This document shows, piece by piece, positions 12,123 to 21,529 of a stretch of 40,000 bases of DNA (positions within the stretch are counted from its first letter, which is position 1; the number at the start of each line of letters is the position of its first letter). The position numbers and the translations under genes were made by a program. The notes beneath the pieces were generated by a model, which saw nothing but the letters and a program-made list of their open reading frames with translations, ran no database searches and was not told the origin of the DNA. This DNA is from Mesostigma viride (Eukaryota; Streptophyta; Mesostigmatophyceae; Mesostigmatales; Mesostigmataceae), in assembly GCA_009746045.1 (NCBI GenBank), contig RPFO01001269.1:70001-110000 (forward strand), given 5' to 3'.

Positions 12123-12418
12123 TTTTCCATCAATCCTAGGGTCAGTGCTTCGTGGCTCCCCAATGGGACTACTTGTGTAATTAGTCCATGACCTAGAGCA
12201 ACAGTCTGTGTACCTGAAAAGCGTGATACCACGTGGCTGTATGTACAGTAGAAAGTAAGTATGCGCGTGAACATGCACTGAAGGCATGCCACGCAGTACC
12301 CGATGAGGTACTTTTCGACACGTATACTTCACCCGCGAAGGCAAGTGGCGCGACTCACTCACCCAGGTCTGGAGTCGCAGATAGCAACTCTGCGTCATTC
12401 GGACTATCCAAGACGACT
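12123..12418. other. Spacer, no gene
   Basis: About 300 bp between the GGGA array and the first copy of the flanking repeat. Nothing recognised. Confidence 0.4.
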
Positions 12419-12838
12419 GTATCAAGGAGACAACCGGCGCAGGCCAGAAATCGGGAGAATCCGGACCATGGTAACTCGAGCCTGCCGTTCTCTTGTCCGC
12501 GTTTTCGAGTCGTGCAGGATGATGAATATGAATGGAGATGGAAATGTGTAGCCTTGTGCATTGAAATTATCAAGGAGACAACCAGCGCAGGCCAGAAATC
12601 ATTTGCCTTGTGCATTGAAATTATGGCTGGCTTACGTGTAGAGCGACTAGATGACCTAGACGGTGGGGCCGGAAACAGCTTGCTTGATCAGGGCGTGTGT
12701 TTCGAGCCTAACTGGCCGGGAGTGTCTAGTGGTGAGCACCATAGCTGCGATCGCTCTCCCACCATTTACGAGGAAATACCCGCAAATGGAAAACCACTGA
12801 AAAGGTCTAGCTAGTCAGTCATTACGTTAGCCATGCCA
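12419..12838 (+). repeat. Left copy of a direct repeat that flanks the retrotransposon nest
   Basis: Starts TATCAAGGAGACAACCGGCG and ends near GTCATTACGTTAGCCATG. It matches 21,844-22,226 closely, with only scattered substitutions over the last ~210 bp. This copy has an internal duplication, in which ATCAAGGAGACAACCAGCGC recurs at about 12,569. Both copies keep an uninterrupted ~60-codon reading frame (RVERLDDLDGGAGN ... NGKPLKRSS, stop at 12,812-12,814 here). I recognise no protein family. The two copies have the same orientation and bracket about 9 kb of non-LTR elements. Confidence 0.85.
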
Positions 12839-12950
12839 TGATTCCAAAAGACGATTGTATGCTCGGCCATGATGATGGGGGTGGGGCCGGGTAGGTTGCA
12901 TGCCGTACAGTAGGGTGGCATTGTACCGAGGCCTTTAGCTGGATTGAGGG

Positions 12951-13407
12951 TTAATTAATTAATTAATTAGACTCGTGCTCCCGTTGGGGAGTCACGGAGC
13001 ATTAACCCCGATGGATCGGATGGATGGGTGCAAACAGTCCTACCGGTCTAATATATCTACATCAGCTACCTACAACATCAAAGAGACAACATCTATATAA
13101 CAGCATCACTAACTACAACATCTATCTAAACAGCATCACGCTACCCTAGCCCTGGGAGCTGTCTGGCGTGCCTCCCGCGGGTTTGCACACGCGGGTGCTT
13201 CCCCACAGGGGGGGGCTCGTTGTACGTCCTCTATGACCTGGGCCCACTTGGCCTTGTCCATCATCTTCTTCCAAATCACGGAGAGGCCTAGGCCCCCCAT
13301 GTCCTCTACTAGCTGTTCTTTGAAGGTGCGGGCCTTGCGGCGTCTAACATCACGGGGCCCGGCCTACATTGGGACCGCCCATGGATTATGCATTAAGAAT
13401 TTAGCCA
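12951..13407 (-). mobile_element. 3' end of a non-LTR retrotransposon (subfamily II) with TTAA tail
   Basis: Reading on the minus strand, this piece holds the last part of an ORF2, a ~150-bp 3'UTR, a terminal hairpin (CTCCC-loop-GGGAG at 12,978-12,991) and a TTAA tail (12,951-12,969). The hairpin and its flanks (ACTCGTGCTCCCGTTGGGGA on the plus strand) are shared almost base for base with the end of element C at 19,276-19,305. It begins where the tail of element A ends (13,408), so it is 5'-truncated or was interrupted there. Confidence 0.75.
13136..13363 (-). pseudogene. C-terminal fragment of a LINE ORF2 protein
   Basis: On the minus strand, after an in-frame TAG, a frame runs to a TGA at 13,138-13,136. 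It reads RRRKARTFKEQLVEDMGGLG, then a WKKMMDKAKWAQVIEDV helix. The pattern of a basic stretch, a FxxQLxED segment, and then DKxKWxxVIE is how many LINE-type reverse-transcriptase proteins end; the plus-strand element at 16.2-17.7 kb has a similar MQDKRRWKTIVQ end. The reverse transcriptase and endonuclease domains are missing, so this is dead on its own. Confidence 0.6.
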
Positions 13408-13675
13408 TTAATTAATTAATTAATTAAAATCATAGCTCCGTGGGGAGCATATGTAACACATAACCCTGAGAAAGGGGCATCTATGGGTTTGTAATACAAT
13501 CAGGGCGACAACCTGCAGGTGTAGGATGTACAACTATCACCTGCTCTGGGTGCACAAGGTGCACCTGCACCTCCATGATGGTTCATGCCTCCTAAACAAG
13601 CACAGGCACCCAGGGGGGGCTTGAGGAGAGGACCTAGAAGGCCTGCATGACATATGGGGTGGAAGGTATGTGGCT

Positions 13676-13751
13676 AGGCTATCAAAGAGACAACCAGCGC
13701 AGGCCAGAAATCGGGAGAATCCGGACCATGGTAGCTCGAGCCTGAGGCTAT
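13676..13751. mobile_element. 62-bp insertion with a 7-bp target-site duplication
   Basis: AGGCTAT occurs at 13,676-13,682 and again at 13,745-13,751, framing 62 bp that begin CAAAGAGACAACCAGCGCAG and end GAGCCTG. The same 62 bp open both copies of the direct repeat that flanks the nest (12,419 and 21,864). The sister 3'UTR at 15.5-16.15 kb lacks it at this point. It contains no coding sequence and I saw no tRNA-type promoter boxes in it. Such a short unit with a duplication suggests a truncated SINE-like or other non-autonomous element. Confidence 0.6.
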
Positions 13752-13895
13752 AGCTGGGGTACACATGGCCTCTCAGCAGAGAGTAACTCCCTGCATGGGC
13801 AAAGCATGACTCGAAATTGCTACGGCTATTGCAAGGGCGGGTGTGGGCCCGTCACGTAGGCATACATGGCCACGTCACGTACTAAGCTTTCTAGG

Positions 13896-15308
13896 CTACA
13901 CTACTGCTATATATTCCCTAGGCTGGGGTGGCTGGGGTGGCTGGGGCGGCAGGGGTCGCCCGTGCCAGGGCTTGTGGGCGACGTAGATGTCCGCCCCCTT
14001 CCAGTAGACCGGCTTCTGCCCCGCCTTCTGCCGAAGCTGGAGGTAGGTCGGCCATAGCTCCCGTCGCCGTTGTTGCTGCGTCAAGGTCAAGTCGTCGTCC
14101 AGCGTGTACGGGCGGTCCCCCCAAGCCGCTTGCGACACTTGAGGAACTCCATCTTATCCGCCATGGTGTCAAAGGTGAGGAGCAAGGGGGAGGGGCCGGC
14201 CTTACCCCGCGAGCGGGGAAGGCGGGTCACCCCCCGCGGCTTGCCCTTACCAGTGATAGCCATGGGGACAAGGATTTTGTTCTCAAACGCCAGGGCATGA
14301 GGGTCTCGGAGGTCTCGTCCTGCAGCGGGTCGAAGTGCTTGACTATGACGTTAAGGCTGCGCTTGGCGAGCTCGGCCTCCTCGCGGAGGTCCAGCGTCTG
14401 CTGCTTAAGCTGGGCGGGCGACGGCGGAGGTGGTGGAGGTGGCGTGCTGCTTAAGCATGTCCGCCCAGGTCGGGATGCCGGGAGGAGCATCGCCGGCAGG
14501 GCCAGCAGGGGCTGGCCGAGCGGCGATGTCCTTCACCGCCTGGGCAGTGATGGCAGCCGGCGGTGTTCTGCAAGCATTCGATGGCTATGGCATTGTCCTG
14601 CAGGCGCTTGTCGATGGCGAGGAGCTGGGCGGTGAGGGCGTCGGTTGTGGTGGAGGTGGAGGCGAGGAGCTTGGAGGTGGCGGTGGTGGTGGAGGAGAGG
14701 AGGGGAAGCTCGGCAGCCAGCGTGCCGCCCATGGCCGCCACATCTGTGGCCAGGGGTGTCACGTGCTGTTCGATGGCCTTGTGGATGATGGAGCGAATTT
14801 CGGAGGTGGAGGGGGGGGGCCAGATCTCGGCGACAGAGCGCCCGAGGAGGCAGCAGAGGGCGAGGAGCTGAAGGCGGGGGCGGGAGTAGCGGGACACGTG
14901 ATCCGGGTGATAAAAATCACCGCGGGTAGGCGGAATGATGCGACCTTGGACGTAAAAGTGCTTGCACAGGGCAAGAAGCGAGGTGCGCGTCCCGAAGAAC
15001 ACGGCGTTCATAAACTGGATGGGAGCTGCTTGGCCGTGTGTCCACCAGGCAGCTGATTTGGCGTCAAAGTCGATTTCTTTCCAGCCCGGCTCGTCAGGGG
15101 GCGGATCCTCAGGGCGACTGCGTTTAGGCTCAGGCGATGCAGAGGGCGAGGCAAGTCCGTGAGGGGGCTGGGCAACCACCAGTGCACGACTAGTGTCACC
15201 GTTGCCTTCCGGGCTTGAGGGCGAATCTGCTGCCGAAGCTGCAGACGGACTTTCATTGCCGAGCGCAGCCGCCAGGCTGCGTTGCGGCAAGGGGCGTTTG
15301 CTCGTCAT
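13896..15308 (-). pseudogene. ORF1-type RNA-binding protein of a LINE, frameshifted (element A)
   Basis: The frame opens at 15,308 with a Ser/Pro/Lys-rich N-terminus (QRSLAAALGNESPSAASAAD), then a globular stretch, then a heptad-like helical region (TDALTAQLLAIDKRLQDNAI). It loses frame near 14,540. It continues in other frames through QTLDLREEAELAKRSLNVIV, an RRM-like stretch, and the CTD signature DDDLTLTQQQRRRELWP with a KPVYWKGADIYV strand, stopping at 13,898-13,896. N-tail, coiled coil, RRM and a CTD with DLTxxQxxRR...L is the order of LINE ORF1 proteins, which bind their own RNA as trimers. At least two frameshifts mean it is not functional as read. Confidence 0.7.
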
Positions 15309-15455
15309 ATATTGCGTTATAGCTTCTGAAAATTATATCAGCATGTGCGTCTAAGAAAGACGAAGCGATTGTGATATTCACAGCTGAATTCGGGGCTCAA
15401 ACGTGAAAGTTATGAGCGCCGACAGCCAAGGCTACCTCGTGGCTCGTGGCTCGGG

Positions 15456-16154
15456 TGCAATGTTGCATGGCTGCCTTAGCGGCAGTGACTGAATTTAGCC
15501 ATGCTATGCCTATGCAGGGAGTTACTCTCTGCTGAGATGCCATGTGTACACCAGCTATGCTGATTTTCTGATTTGGCACGCCGCAAAGGTGAAAACCATT
15601 TGCGTTCAGTGCCGGTCCGCGGAAAACGCGATCTGCAAATGAATCCAGGCCGGAATCGAACTGGGGACCTCTCGCACCAACTTTTGCTGACTACAGGACG
15701 GACGTCTCCTGATCCTAAGGCATCGCCAACTGACACCAACAGTCATCCGCAAAAGTTCTCCTTTCCGGGGAGTGATGCAAGCCTTTCGGATTTGGTACTA
15801 GATAAATCATGCGAGATCTGTGTGTGTACCTGAGTACTACACACGTGTCCACTCGAGCCTTGTTCAGTCTCGAAACGTGAGACGGGCCACATAGCCTAGC
15901 CACATACCTTCCACCCCATATGTCATGCAGGCCTTCTAGGCCCTCTCCTCAAGCCGCCCTGGGTGCCTGTGCTTGTTTAGGAGGCATGAACCATCAAGGC
16001 GGTGCAGGTGCACCTTGTGCACCCTGAGCAGGTGATAGTTGTACATCCTCCACCTGCAGGTTGTCGCCCTGATTGTATCACAAACCCATAGATGCCCCTT
16101 TCTCACTGAGGGCCTATGTGTTACATATGCTCCCAACGGAGCTATGATTTAATT
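15456..16154 (+). mobile_element. 3'UTR fragment of a subfamily-I element, plus orientation, interrupted
   Basis: From about 15,503 this is an inverted copy of element A's 3'UTR. Shared plus-strand landmarks are ATGCAGGGAGTTACTCTCTG (15,513), GGTGCACCTTGTGCACCCTG-like text (about 16,007) and the GCTCC-CAAC-GGAGC hairpin at 16,129-16,142, followed by a remnant tail TTTAATT (16,148-16,154). About 330 bp of unrelated sequence (about 15,557-15,888) interrupts it at the place where element A carries its 62-bp insert. The body upstream of the 3'UTR is missing. Confidence 0.65.
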
Positions 16155-17722
16155 CCCTGATCCGGCGGTTAGGGATCTTCTGCTGGCGTTCTGTAACCGT
16201 GTCCTGCTTTCTGACGAGCCTCCGCCTGCTGAGTGGCAGACAACCATCCGCGTCATGCTGTACAAGAAGGGCTCTTCTGCTGACCCCGGTAACTACCAGG
16301 GTGTCTGCCTCCAGAGCGCCGCGCTGAAGGTCTTCATGCGCATGATGCTGCACAGGCTCCGCGCCGCGCTGGACCCACACCTGGGTGAGTCTCAGATGGG
16401 TTTCCGACGTGGTCGTAACACTGTCATGGCTGTGTTTGTCGCGCGCCGGTTGATGGAGGAGGTGCGTCGCCTTCCCCTTGACAGTTTGCCGCTGGTCCTC
16501 ATTTTTGTTGACTATATCAAGGCCTTTGACACGGTCCTCTGGGAGGCTCTTTGGGCCATCCTAGCTCTGGATCGAGTGCCACCTGCGTTTATTGCTGCCA
16601 TTCGCCGACTGTATGAGGGCTCACAGGCAGTAGTGCGGACTGCGGAAGGCACCACCCCACCATTCCCCGTTCACCACGGGGTGTGGCAAGGTTGTGTCCT
16701 GTCCCCATATCTGTTCATGATTGTCGTTGATCACGTCATGCGCCGGGCACGTGCGCGCTTTACTGCTCTTAAGGGGTTCGAGCCTGGCTTGGACATCCTT
16801 AACGACAGCGCGCAAGGCGGGGTTAAACCTGGTTACCGCCTGGCCGACTTGATTTATGCGGATGACACCACCCTCATCGCGCGCCCCGAGCACATTCAGA
16901 CCTGGCTGGACTGTCTGGGCTTGGAGGCGCGGGCGGTGGGGTTGGAGATTAGTGTCAAAACTGAGGCTATGGTGATTGGGGCTTCCAGTCGCCCGCCGCT
17001 ACCACCGACGGCTGCTAGACGGGACGGAGGTCCCGTTTCGTGATCGCTTTAAACTGCTGGGAAGCATGCTTCCTGACACCGCCGCCGATGTGGACACCCG
17101 CATCGGCCTGGCTTGGGCTCGGCATCGTTCGCTCAACACCTACTGGCGCTTGAAGGGCCTGGGCGAGCACCGCAAGCGCATGCTCCTCAAGGTCCTGGTC
17201 CTCACGGTGCTCACGTATGGCGCCGAGGCATGGACGCTCACGGACACGCTGGCGGCCAAGCTAAACGGCACGGTAACCAGGATGCTCCGTCAGGCCCTGA
17301 ATGTAGGGTTTGACACGCATAGGTCTTTAGAATCTTTGTACCAGGGCATGCCTCGCATTTCGGACGAGATTAGACAGCGTAGGATAGCATTCGTAGGACA
17401 TCTTGCTCGCACCAGCCAGGTAGACACCGCCCTCGGTCTGGCCGGCCCACAGCGGCTTGGCCAGCCAGGACGGCATATCCTGACCTGGCCTGGCCCTAAG
17501 GACATTCCTAAGAAGGTAGGCAAACATGTCATGACCTACCCACATCAGTTGATGGCTGACCTAGTGGTCCCAGCGCAGTTTGAACATCGCATTCACTCCC
17601 TCTCTCTTGCTTGGACTGCTATGCAGGACAAGCGGAGGTGGAAAACCATTGTCCAGGCTCATACGCCCGCCCCTGTGGGCAAGCCCCCCCCCCCCAAGCG
17701 GAAGGGGCGCTTTGCTGAGTAG
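16153..17722 (+). pseudogene. LINE reverse transcriptase (ORF2 fragment), frameshifted
   Basis: The open frame enters at the 5' truncation (DPAVRDLLLAFCNRVLLSDE), ahead of the first ATG at 16,255. Reverse transcriptase motifs in order are YKKGSSADPGNYQGVCL (about 16,258), GFRRGRNT (about 16,399), motif A FVDYIKAFDTV with Asp at 16,510-16,512, motif B HHGVWQGCVLSPYLF (about 16,672-16,716), and catalytic YADD (16,855-16,866). A one-base frame change lies between about 16,980 and 17,035. The second frame continues with LLDGTEVPFRDRFKLLGSML (thumb side), TYGAEAWTL, and an RRIAFVGHLAR segment before stopping at 17,720-17,722. This is a non-LTR retrotransposon polymerase, which would copy element RNA at a nicked target. 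It lacks the endonuclease and is broken, so not active here. Confidence 0.88.
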
Positions 17723-17747
17723 AATTAATTAATTAATTAATTAATTA
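16153..17747 (+). mobile_element. 5'-truncated non-LTR retrotransposon carrying a reverse transcriptase
   Basis: It starts abruptly at the tail remnant of the preceding 3'UTR fragment and ends in a 25-bp TTAA tail (17,723-17,747) that directly touches the ORF stop codon, so there is no 3'UTR and no terminal hairpin on this copy. The tail is shared with, or fused to, the tail of minus-strand element B, making a tail-to-tail junction. The 5' endonuclease region is absent. Confidence 0.75.
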
Positions 17748-19253
17748 TCAACATCACTCCGTTGGGAGTAGATGTAGCACATAGCCCTGAGAGGGGGCAT
17801 ATGGCTTTTAATACATTCTAGGCTACTTCATGCAAGGGTGGGAATGTAAGCGACCCCTGCTCTAGGTGCACCAGGGCACCCGCACCCTCATGGTCTATCA
17901 CGCTATGCCCGGGTAAGGGGGGAGCATGCCTGTGAGGGGGAAGATCATCATGGCTATACAAAAACTAGAGCGTGGCATCTCAGCAGAGAGCAGCTCTCTG
18001 CATGGGCACAGCATTACTAAATAAAACTAGGCATCGTCTGGAGTGTGGCTCATCATAGGCACACATGTACATGACTAAAAAGGCTAGGCCTAAGCTGGTA
18101 TAGTGCCTGTAGTAGGCGGGCATGTACAAGGCCACTGTCTAACTATTCTACACTACTGCTGTATTCCCCTAGGCTGGGGCTGGAGTTGCTGGGGCCGCGG
18201 TGGTCGAGGGGGTCGCTTGCCAGGGCTTGTGGCCGACGTAGATGGCCGCCCCCTTCCAGTACACCGGCTGGCCCGCCTTGGTCTGCCGGAGCTGGGTGTA
18301 GGTCGGCCATAGCTCCCGTCGCCGTTGTTGCTGGGCCAGGGTCAAGTCGTCGTCCACGGTGAAGGGAGTATTCGCGAGCCGCTTGCGGCGTCTGAGAAAC
18401 GAAAGCTTGTCCGCTGGGCTATCAAAGATGAGAAGAAGCGGAGGCGCCCCTGCCTTACCCCGCGCGCGGGGGAGGCGGTGGGCGGTCAGCTTGATCTCAC
18501 CAAGAAGGCCCATGCGTGCAAGGATTTTGCTCTCAAACGCACGTGCAAGCTTCTCGGAGTTCTCACCTTCTTCCATGTCCAAGTTCTTGAGTATGGCGTT
18601 GAGGCTGCGCTTGGCGAGCTCGGCCTCCTCGCGGAGGTCAAGCGTCTGCCGCTGGAGCTGGGCTGCGACGGCGGAGGTGGTGGAGGTGGTATGTTGCTTA
18701 AGCATGTCCGCCCAGGTCGTGATGGGAGGAGCATCGCCGGCCGGGCCAGCCGAGGCTGGCTTGGCGGCAATGTCCTTCACTGCCTGGGCGGTGAGGCCTG
18801 CCGTGTTCTGCAAGACCTCGATAGCGATTGCATTGTCCTTGAGGCGCTGGTCGATGTCGCGGAGCTGGGCGGTGATGGAGTCGGTGGAGGCGGAGGGGGG
18901 GGGGGGGGGGGAGGCGAGGAGGGTGGCGGTGGCGGTGGGGATGGTGGGAAGCTCAGCAGCCAGCGTGCCACCAATTGCCGCCACATCTGCGGCAAGAGGG
19001 GTCACGTGCTGCTCGAAAGCTTCCTTGAGGAGGGTGCGGATGGTGGCTTCGGTGGCGGGAAGGTGGAGGGGGGCGGTTTGGAAGCCCAGATCTCGGCTTC
19101 GGAGCGGCCAACAAGGGAGCAGAGGGCGAAGCGTTGGAGGTTGGGGCGACTCATGCGGGGAAGGACGGGGAGAGTCTCGGCGGGGTCGACAAGCTGGCCA
19201 ATACCAGGCCCGCGGCCGCGGTTGTGGGACGTGAGGTACACGCACAGGGCTAG
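17748..19253 (-). mobile_element. Element B: 5'-truncated ORF1-only non-LTR element (subfamily I)
   Basis: On the minus strand it begins inside ORF1, immediately after the TTAA tail of element C (19,254-19,275). It runs through ORF1 to a stop at 18,169 and has a ~400-bp 3'UTR with the hairpin ACTCC-loop-GGAGT (17,756-17,769), ending at the TTAA tract 17,723-17,747. The 3'UTR shares the CTCAGCAGAGAG...CTGCATGGGCA segment with element A. There is no reverse transcriptase in it. Confidence 0.72.
18169..19253 (-). pseudogene. ORF1-type RNA-binding protein of a LINE (element B), best preserved copy
   Basis: It is missing about the first third relative to element A. The first part (LTSHNRGRGPGIGQLVDPAE, MSRPNLQRFALCSLVGRSEA) is in one frame. 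After a frameshift near 19,060-19,090, an uninterrupted frame of about 290 residues follows: ATIRTLLKEAFEQHVTPLAA, a heptad region (ITAQLRDIDQRLKDNAIAIE), WADMLKQH, and QTLDLREEAELAKRSLNAIL leading into an RRM-like domain (IKLTAHRLPRARGKAGAPP, LLIFDSPADKLSFLRR). Last comes the CTD (DDDLTLAQQQRRRELWP, QPVYWKGAAIYV), with a Pro/Ala tail to the TAG at 18,169-18,171. The order matches LINE ORF1 proteins. Opposite-strand ORFs here are shadows. Confidence 0.78.
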
Positions 19254-21425
19254 AATTAATTAATTAATTAATTAAACTCGTGCTCCCGTTGGGGAGTCAC
19301 GGAGCACCGAAGTGCTTTTAATCCCTGTGTGTGCACTACAGGAGAAAGGGCAGAGACCCCCAGTCTCCTTCATGCCAAAGGCATGCCACAGCTGCAATCG
19401 GGCGCGGCTAGCTAAAAGGACAGGCTAACGATCCGGCAAACTGTGGGTGCAATAAGACCCATGTGAGCATGTCATAGCAAGGAGCGTGGGCAAGTAATCT
19501 GAACATAGCCAGGGCGTAGCATGGCTGTACTAGAACTAGGCTAAGGCTATGGCTGGTTGTGTACCGTGCGTTGGCGGCACGTGACTAGGTTTGTTGGCAC
19601 AGCTAGGCAAACATTCTAGGCATGGCTGCCTTAGCGACAGTGACTCCAATGGTTACAAGCTAGGGCTATTGCTATTCTAGCCCGCTGGGGGCGTCCACAT
19701 CTTGTGGTTGATCATCAGGTCCCCGCCCCTCCAGTACACCTTGGGCTTCTGGGGGTCCTGCTTATGGCGGAGGTATTCCGGCCACAGGTCGCGTCGCTGC
19801 TGTTGCTGAGCGGGGGTTAGGTCGTCATCCAGCGTCCAGGTGAGGTCGTGCAACCGCTTGCGACGACTGAGAGAGGAACCGCTGCTTATCCTCAGGGGAG
19901 AGGAAGGTGAGCAGGACTGGTGGGGTGGCCGCCTTGTCCCGTGAGTGGGGAAGGCGGTGGCACCCACGCAGTTCTACCTCACCTACCAGGCCCATGAGGG
20001 TAAGAAGCTGTTTCTTGATCTCGTCAGCAAGGGAGGTTGACGTCTCACCTGGCTTCTGGGGGAAGCGACGTAGCACCACTCGGCACTCGCGGCGAGCGCG
20101 ATCGGTGACCTCCCGTTGCTGGGCCTGGCGGTGGTCCTCCAGCTCCTGGAGCTTCGTGGCGATGGCGTCGGTGGTGGAGCGGTCGCTGTCCGCAGCAGGT
20201 CCGCGTAGGAGAGCGGGAGGTCACCAGCATCCTGCCGGGGTGGCTGGGAGGCAATGGTGGCCGTCTGCTCCGCTAGCTTTGGGACCTGTGTGGCCAGGGC
20301 CTCGGTGTGGGCGGTGATGGCCTCAAGCTTCTTCATGAGCACGCCGCACTTGCCTTCCACCTGGTTAAGGCGAGAGACAAGTGCAGCATGCGTTCCGAAG
20401 CCTGCGCCGCGGTGTGTAGCCCGTGAACTGTGGTTGTAGCTTGTGGACGACCTTGGTTTCCACGTTGGAGACCCGGGGCTCGACCGTGTTGAGCGTGGTG
20501 TTCAGCGAGGTCATCTTCTCGGCCAGCGGCCAGGTCACGTGCTCCTCCAGCACTGCGCGGATGTCATCCTTGCAGAGGGAGGAAGCCGATGGGGCTGCCG
20601 GCTGTGCGGGGGCTGGGGTTGAGTGCGTTCCAAAGTTCTCTGTGGATGGCGCCGAAGCTGCGCTGGTAGTAGCTGGTCAAGATAGACTCGCGTTGGCGGG
20701 ATTCGGCACAGGTGTAGAGCCAGGACGTGTCCGCGTAGTCGATAGCCGCCCTCCCTCTCCAGGGCACAAAGAGCTTCCGCTCCTGTGTGAGGAACTGGAG
20801 AACTTCGACGATCCTGACAGCTGCTGCCACTCGAGGAGGGAGAACATTCCGTCGCCGGGCAAGAATTTGCTCCATTTGTGGCGATCGTGGCATGGTTTCT
20901 TGGGCTCAGGCGAGGCGCTTGGCGAGGGTTTGGCGGGTAAGCCTGGCGGCTGACAGGGCTAGAAGCGAGGCGTGATTGCCGTGAAACACGTCTTCCATGA
21001 ACCGACTGGGGCTGCGTTGCCAGAAGCCGGAGCTGTTGACGTCGAAGGAGGTCTCTTCCCAGGGCGGCTCAGCAGAGCGACTGCGCTTAGGATCAGGCGA
21101 TGTAGATGGCGAGGCAAGCCCGGGAGGCTGGGCGAGCACCAGTGCACGACGAGTGTCACCGTTGCCATCTGGGCCGGTGGGCGAAGCTGCAGCCGAAGCT
21201 GCAGGCGTATTTTCATTGCCGAGCGCAGCCGCCAGGCTGCGTTGCGTCGAGAGGCGTTTGCTCATCGTATATTGCGTAATAGCGTCGGAAAATTATATCA
21301 GCATGTGCGTCGTAGAAAGACGCATCGATTGTGATATTCACGGCTAAATTCGGTGCTCAAACGTGAAAGTTATGAGCTCCGCCGTCAGCCATGGCTATCT
21401 CGTGGCTCGTGGCTCGTGGCTAGAC
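19254..21425 (-). mobile_element. Element C: ORF1-only non-LTR element (subfamily II 3' end)
   Basis: On the minus strand it has a 5'UTR (21,425-21,266) closely similar to that of A, a frameshifted ORF1 (21,265-19,677), and a 400-bp 3'UTR ending in the hairpin CTCCC-GTTG-GGGAG (19,283-19,296) and a TTAA tail (19,254-19,275). Its 3' end matches that of the ORF2 fragment at 12,951-13,407 rather than those of A and B. It thus combines an A-like 5' region with the 3' terminus of an ORF2-bearing element. No reverse transcriptase is present. Confidence 0.7.
19677..21265 (-). pseudogene. ORF1-type protein of a LINE (element C), multiply frameshifted
   Basis: It opens with MSKRLSTQRSLAAALGNENT, parallel to element A (QRSLAAALGNE, ALVxAQPPxGLASPSxSP, PKRSR shared). 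It then continues in several frames: FVPWRGRAAIDYADTSWLYT, a long coiled-coil stretch (LNTTLNTVEPRVSNVETKV, LEAITAHTEALATQVPKLAE), an RRM-like domain (RVVLRRFPQKPGETSTSLAD ... PPVLLTFLSPEDKQRFL), and the CTD (LDDDLTPAQQQQRRDLWPEY, KVYWRGGDLMINHKMW), with a stop at 19,677. At least four frame changes are needed to follow it, so it is a pseudogene. Only the N-tail and CTD are close to A and B; the middle is a different subfamily. Confidence 0.68.
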
Positions 21426-21529
21426 ACCATATGCTGAGTAGAATAAGTAGGGTTTTCTAGATTAGATTAGCTTAGAGTTAGCTTAGTTCGGTTTCGCGGC
21501 TTTGCCCCCCCCCCCTCCATTCATCCACG

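Larger units (their letters stand above)
13408..15455 (-). mobile_element. Element A: ORF1-only non-LTR element (subfamily I)
   Basis: On the minus strand it consists of a ~150-bp 5'UTR (15,455-15,309), a decayed ORF1 (15,308-13,896), and a 3'UTR ending in a GCTCC-loop-GGAGC hairpin (13,435-13,448) and a TTAA tail (13,408-13,428). The 5'UTR is closely similar to that of element C (21,266-21,425), sharing for example AAATTATATCAGCATGTGCG on the plus strand. No reverse transcriptase lies between the ORF1 stop and the hairpin. A 62-bp sequence with a 7-bp target-site duplication sits inside the 3'UTR. The ends are judged from where similarity between copies stops. Confidence 0.7.

Noticed and set aside
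11678-12425. ORFs of 146-221 codons over the GGGA array
   Set aside because: They consist of SLPP or GGRE peptides from the tetranucleotide repeat, with no protein features outside it.
15640-15760. Possible tRNA gene on the minus strand
   Set aside because: A TTCGATTCC T-loop-like motif is present, but the T stem has only about 3 of 5 pairs and no matching acceptor stem or A box was found.
18325-19263. 312- and 291-codon plus-strand ORFs opposite element B
   Set aside because: They are shadows of the minus-strand ORF1. The minus frames carry the conserved RRM and CTD motifs and match elements A and C.
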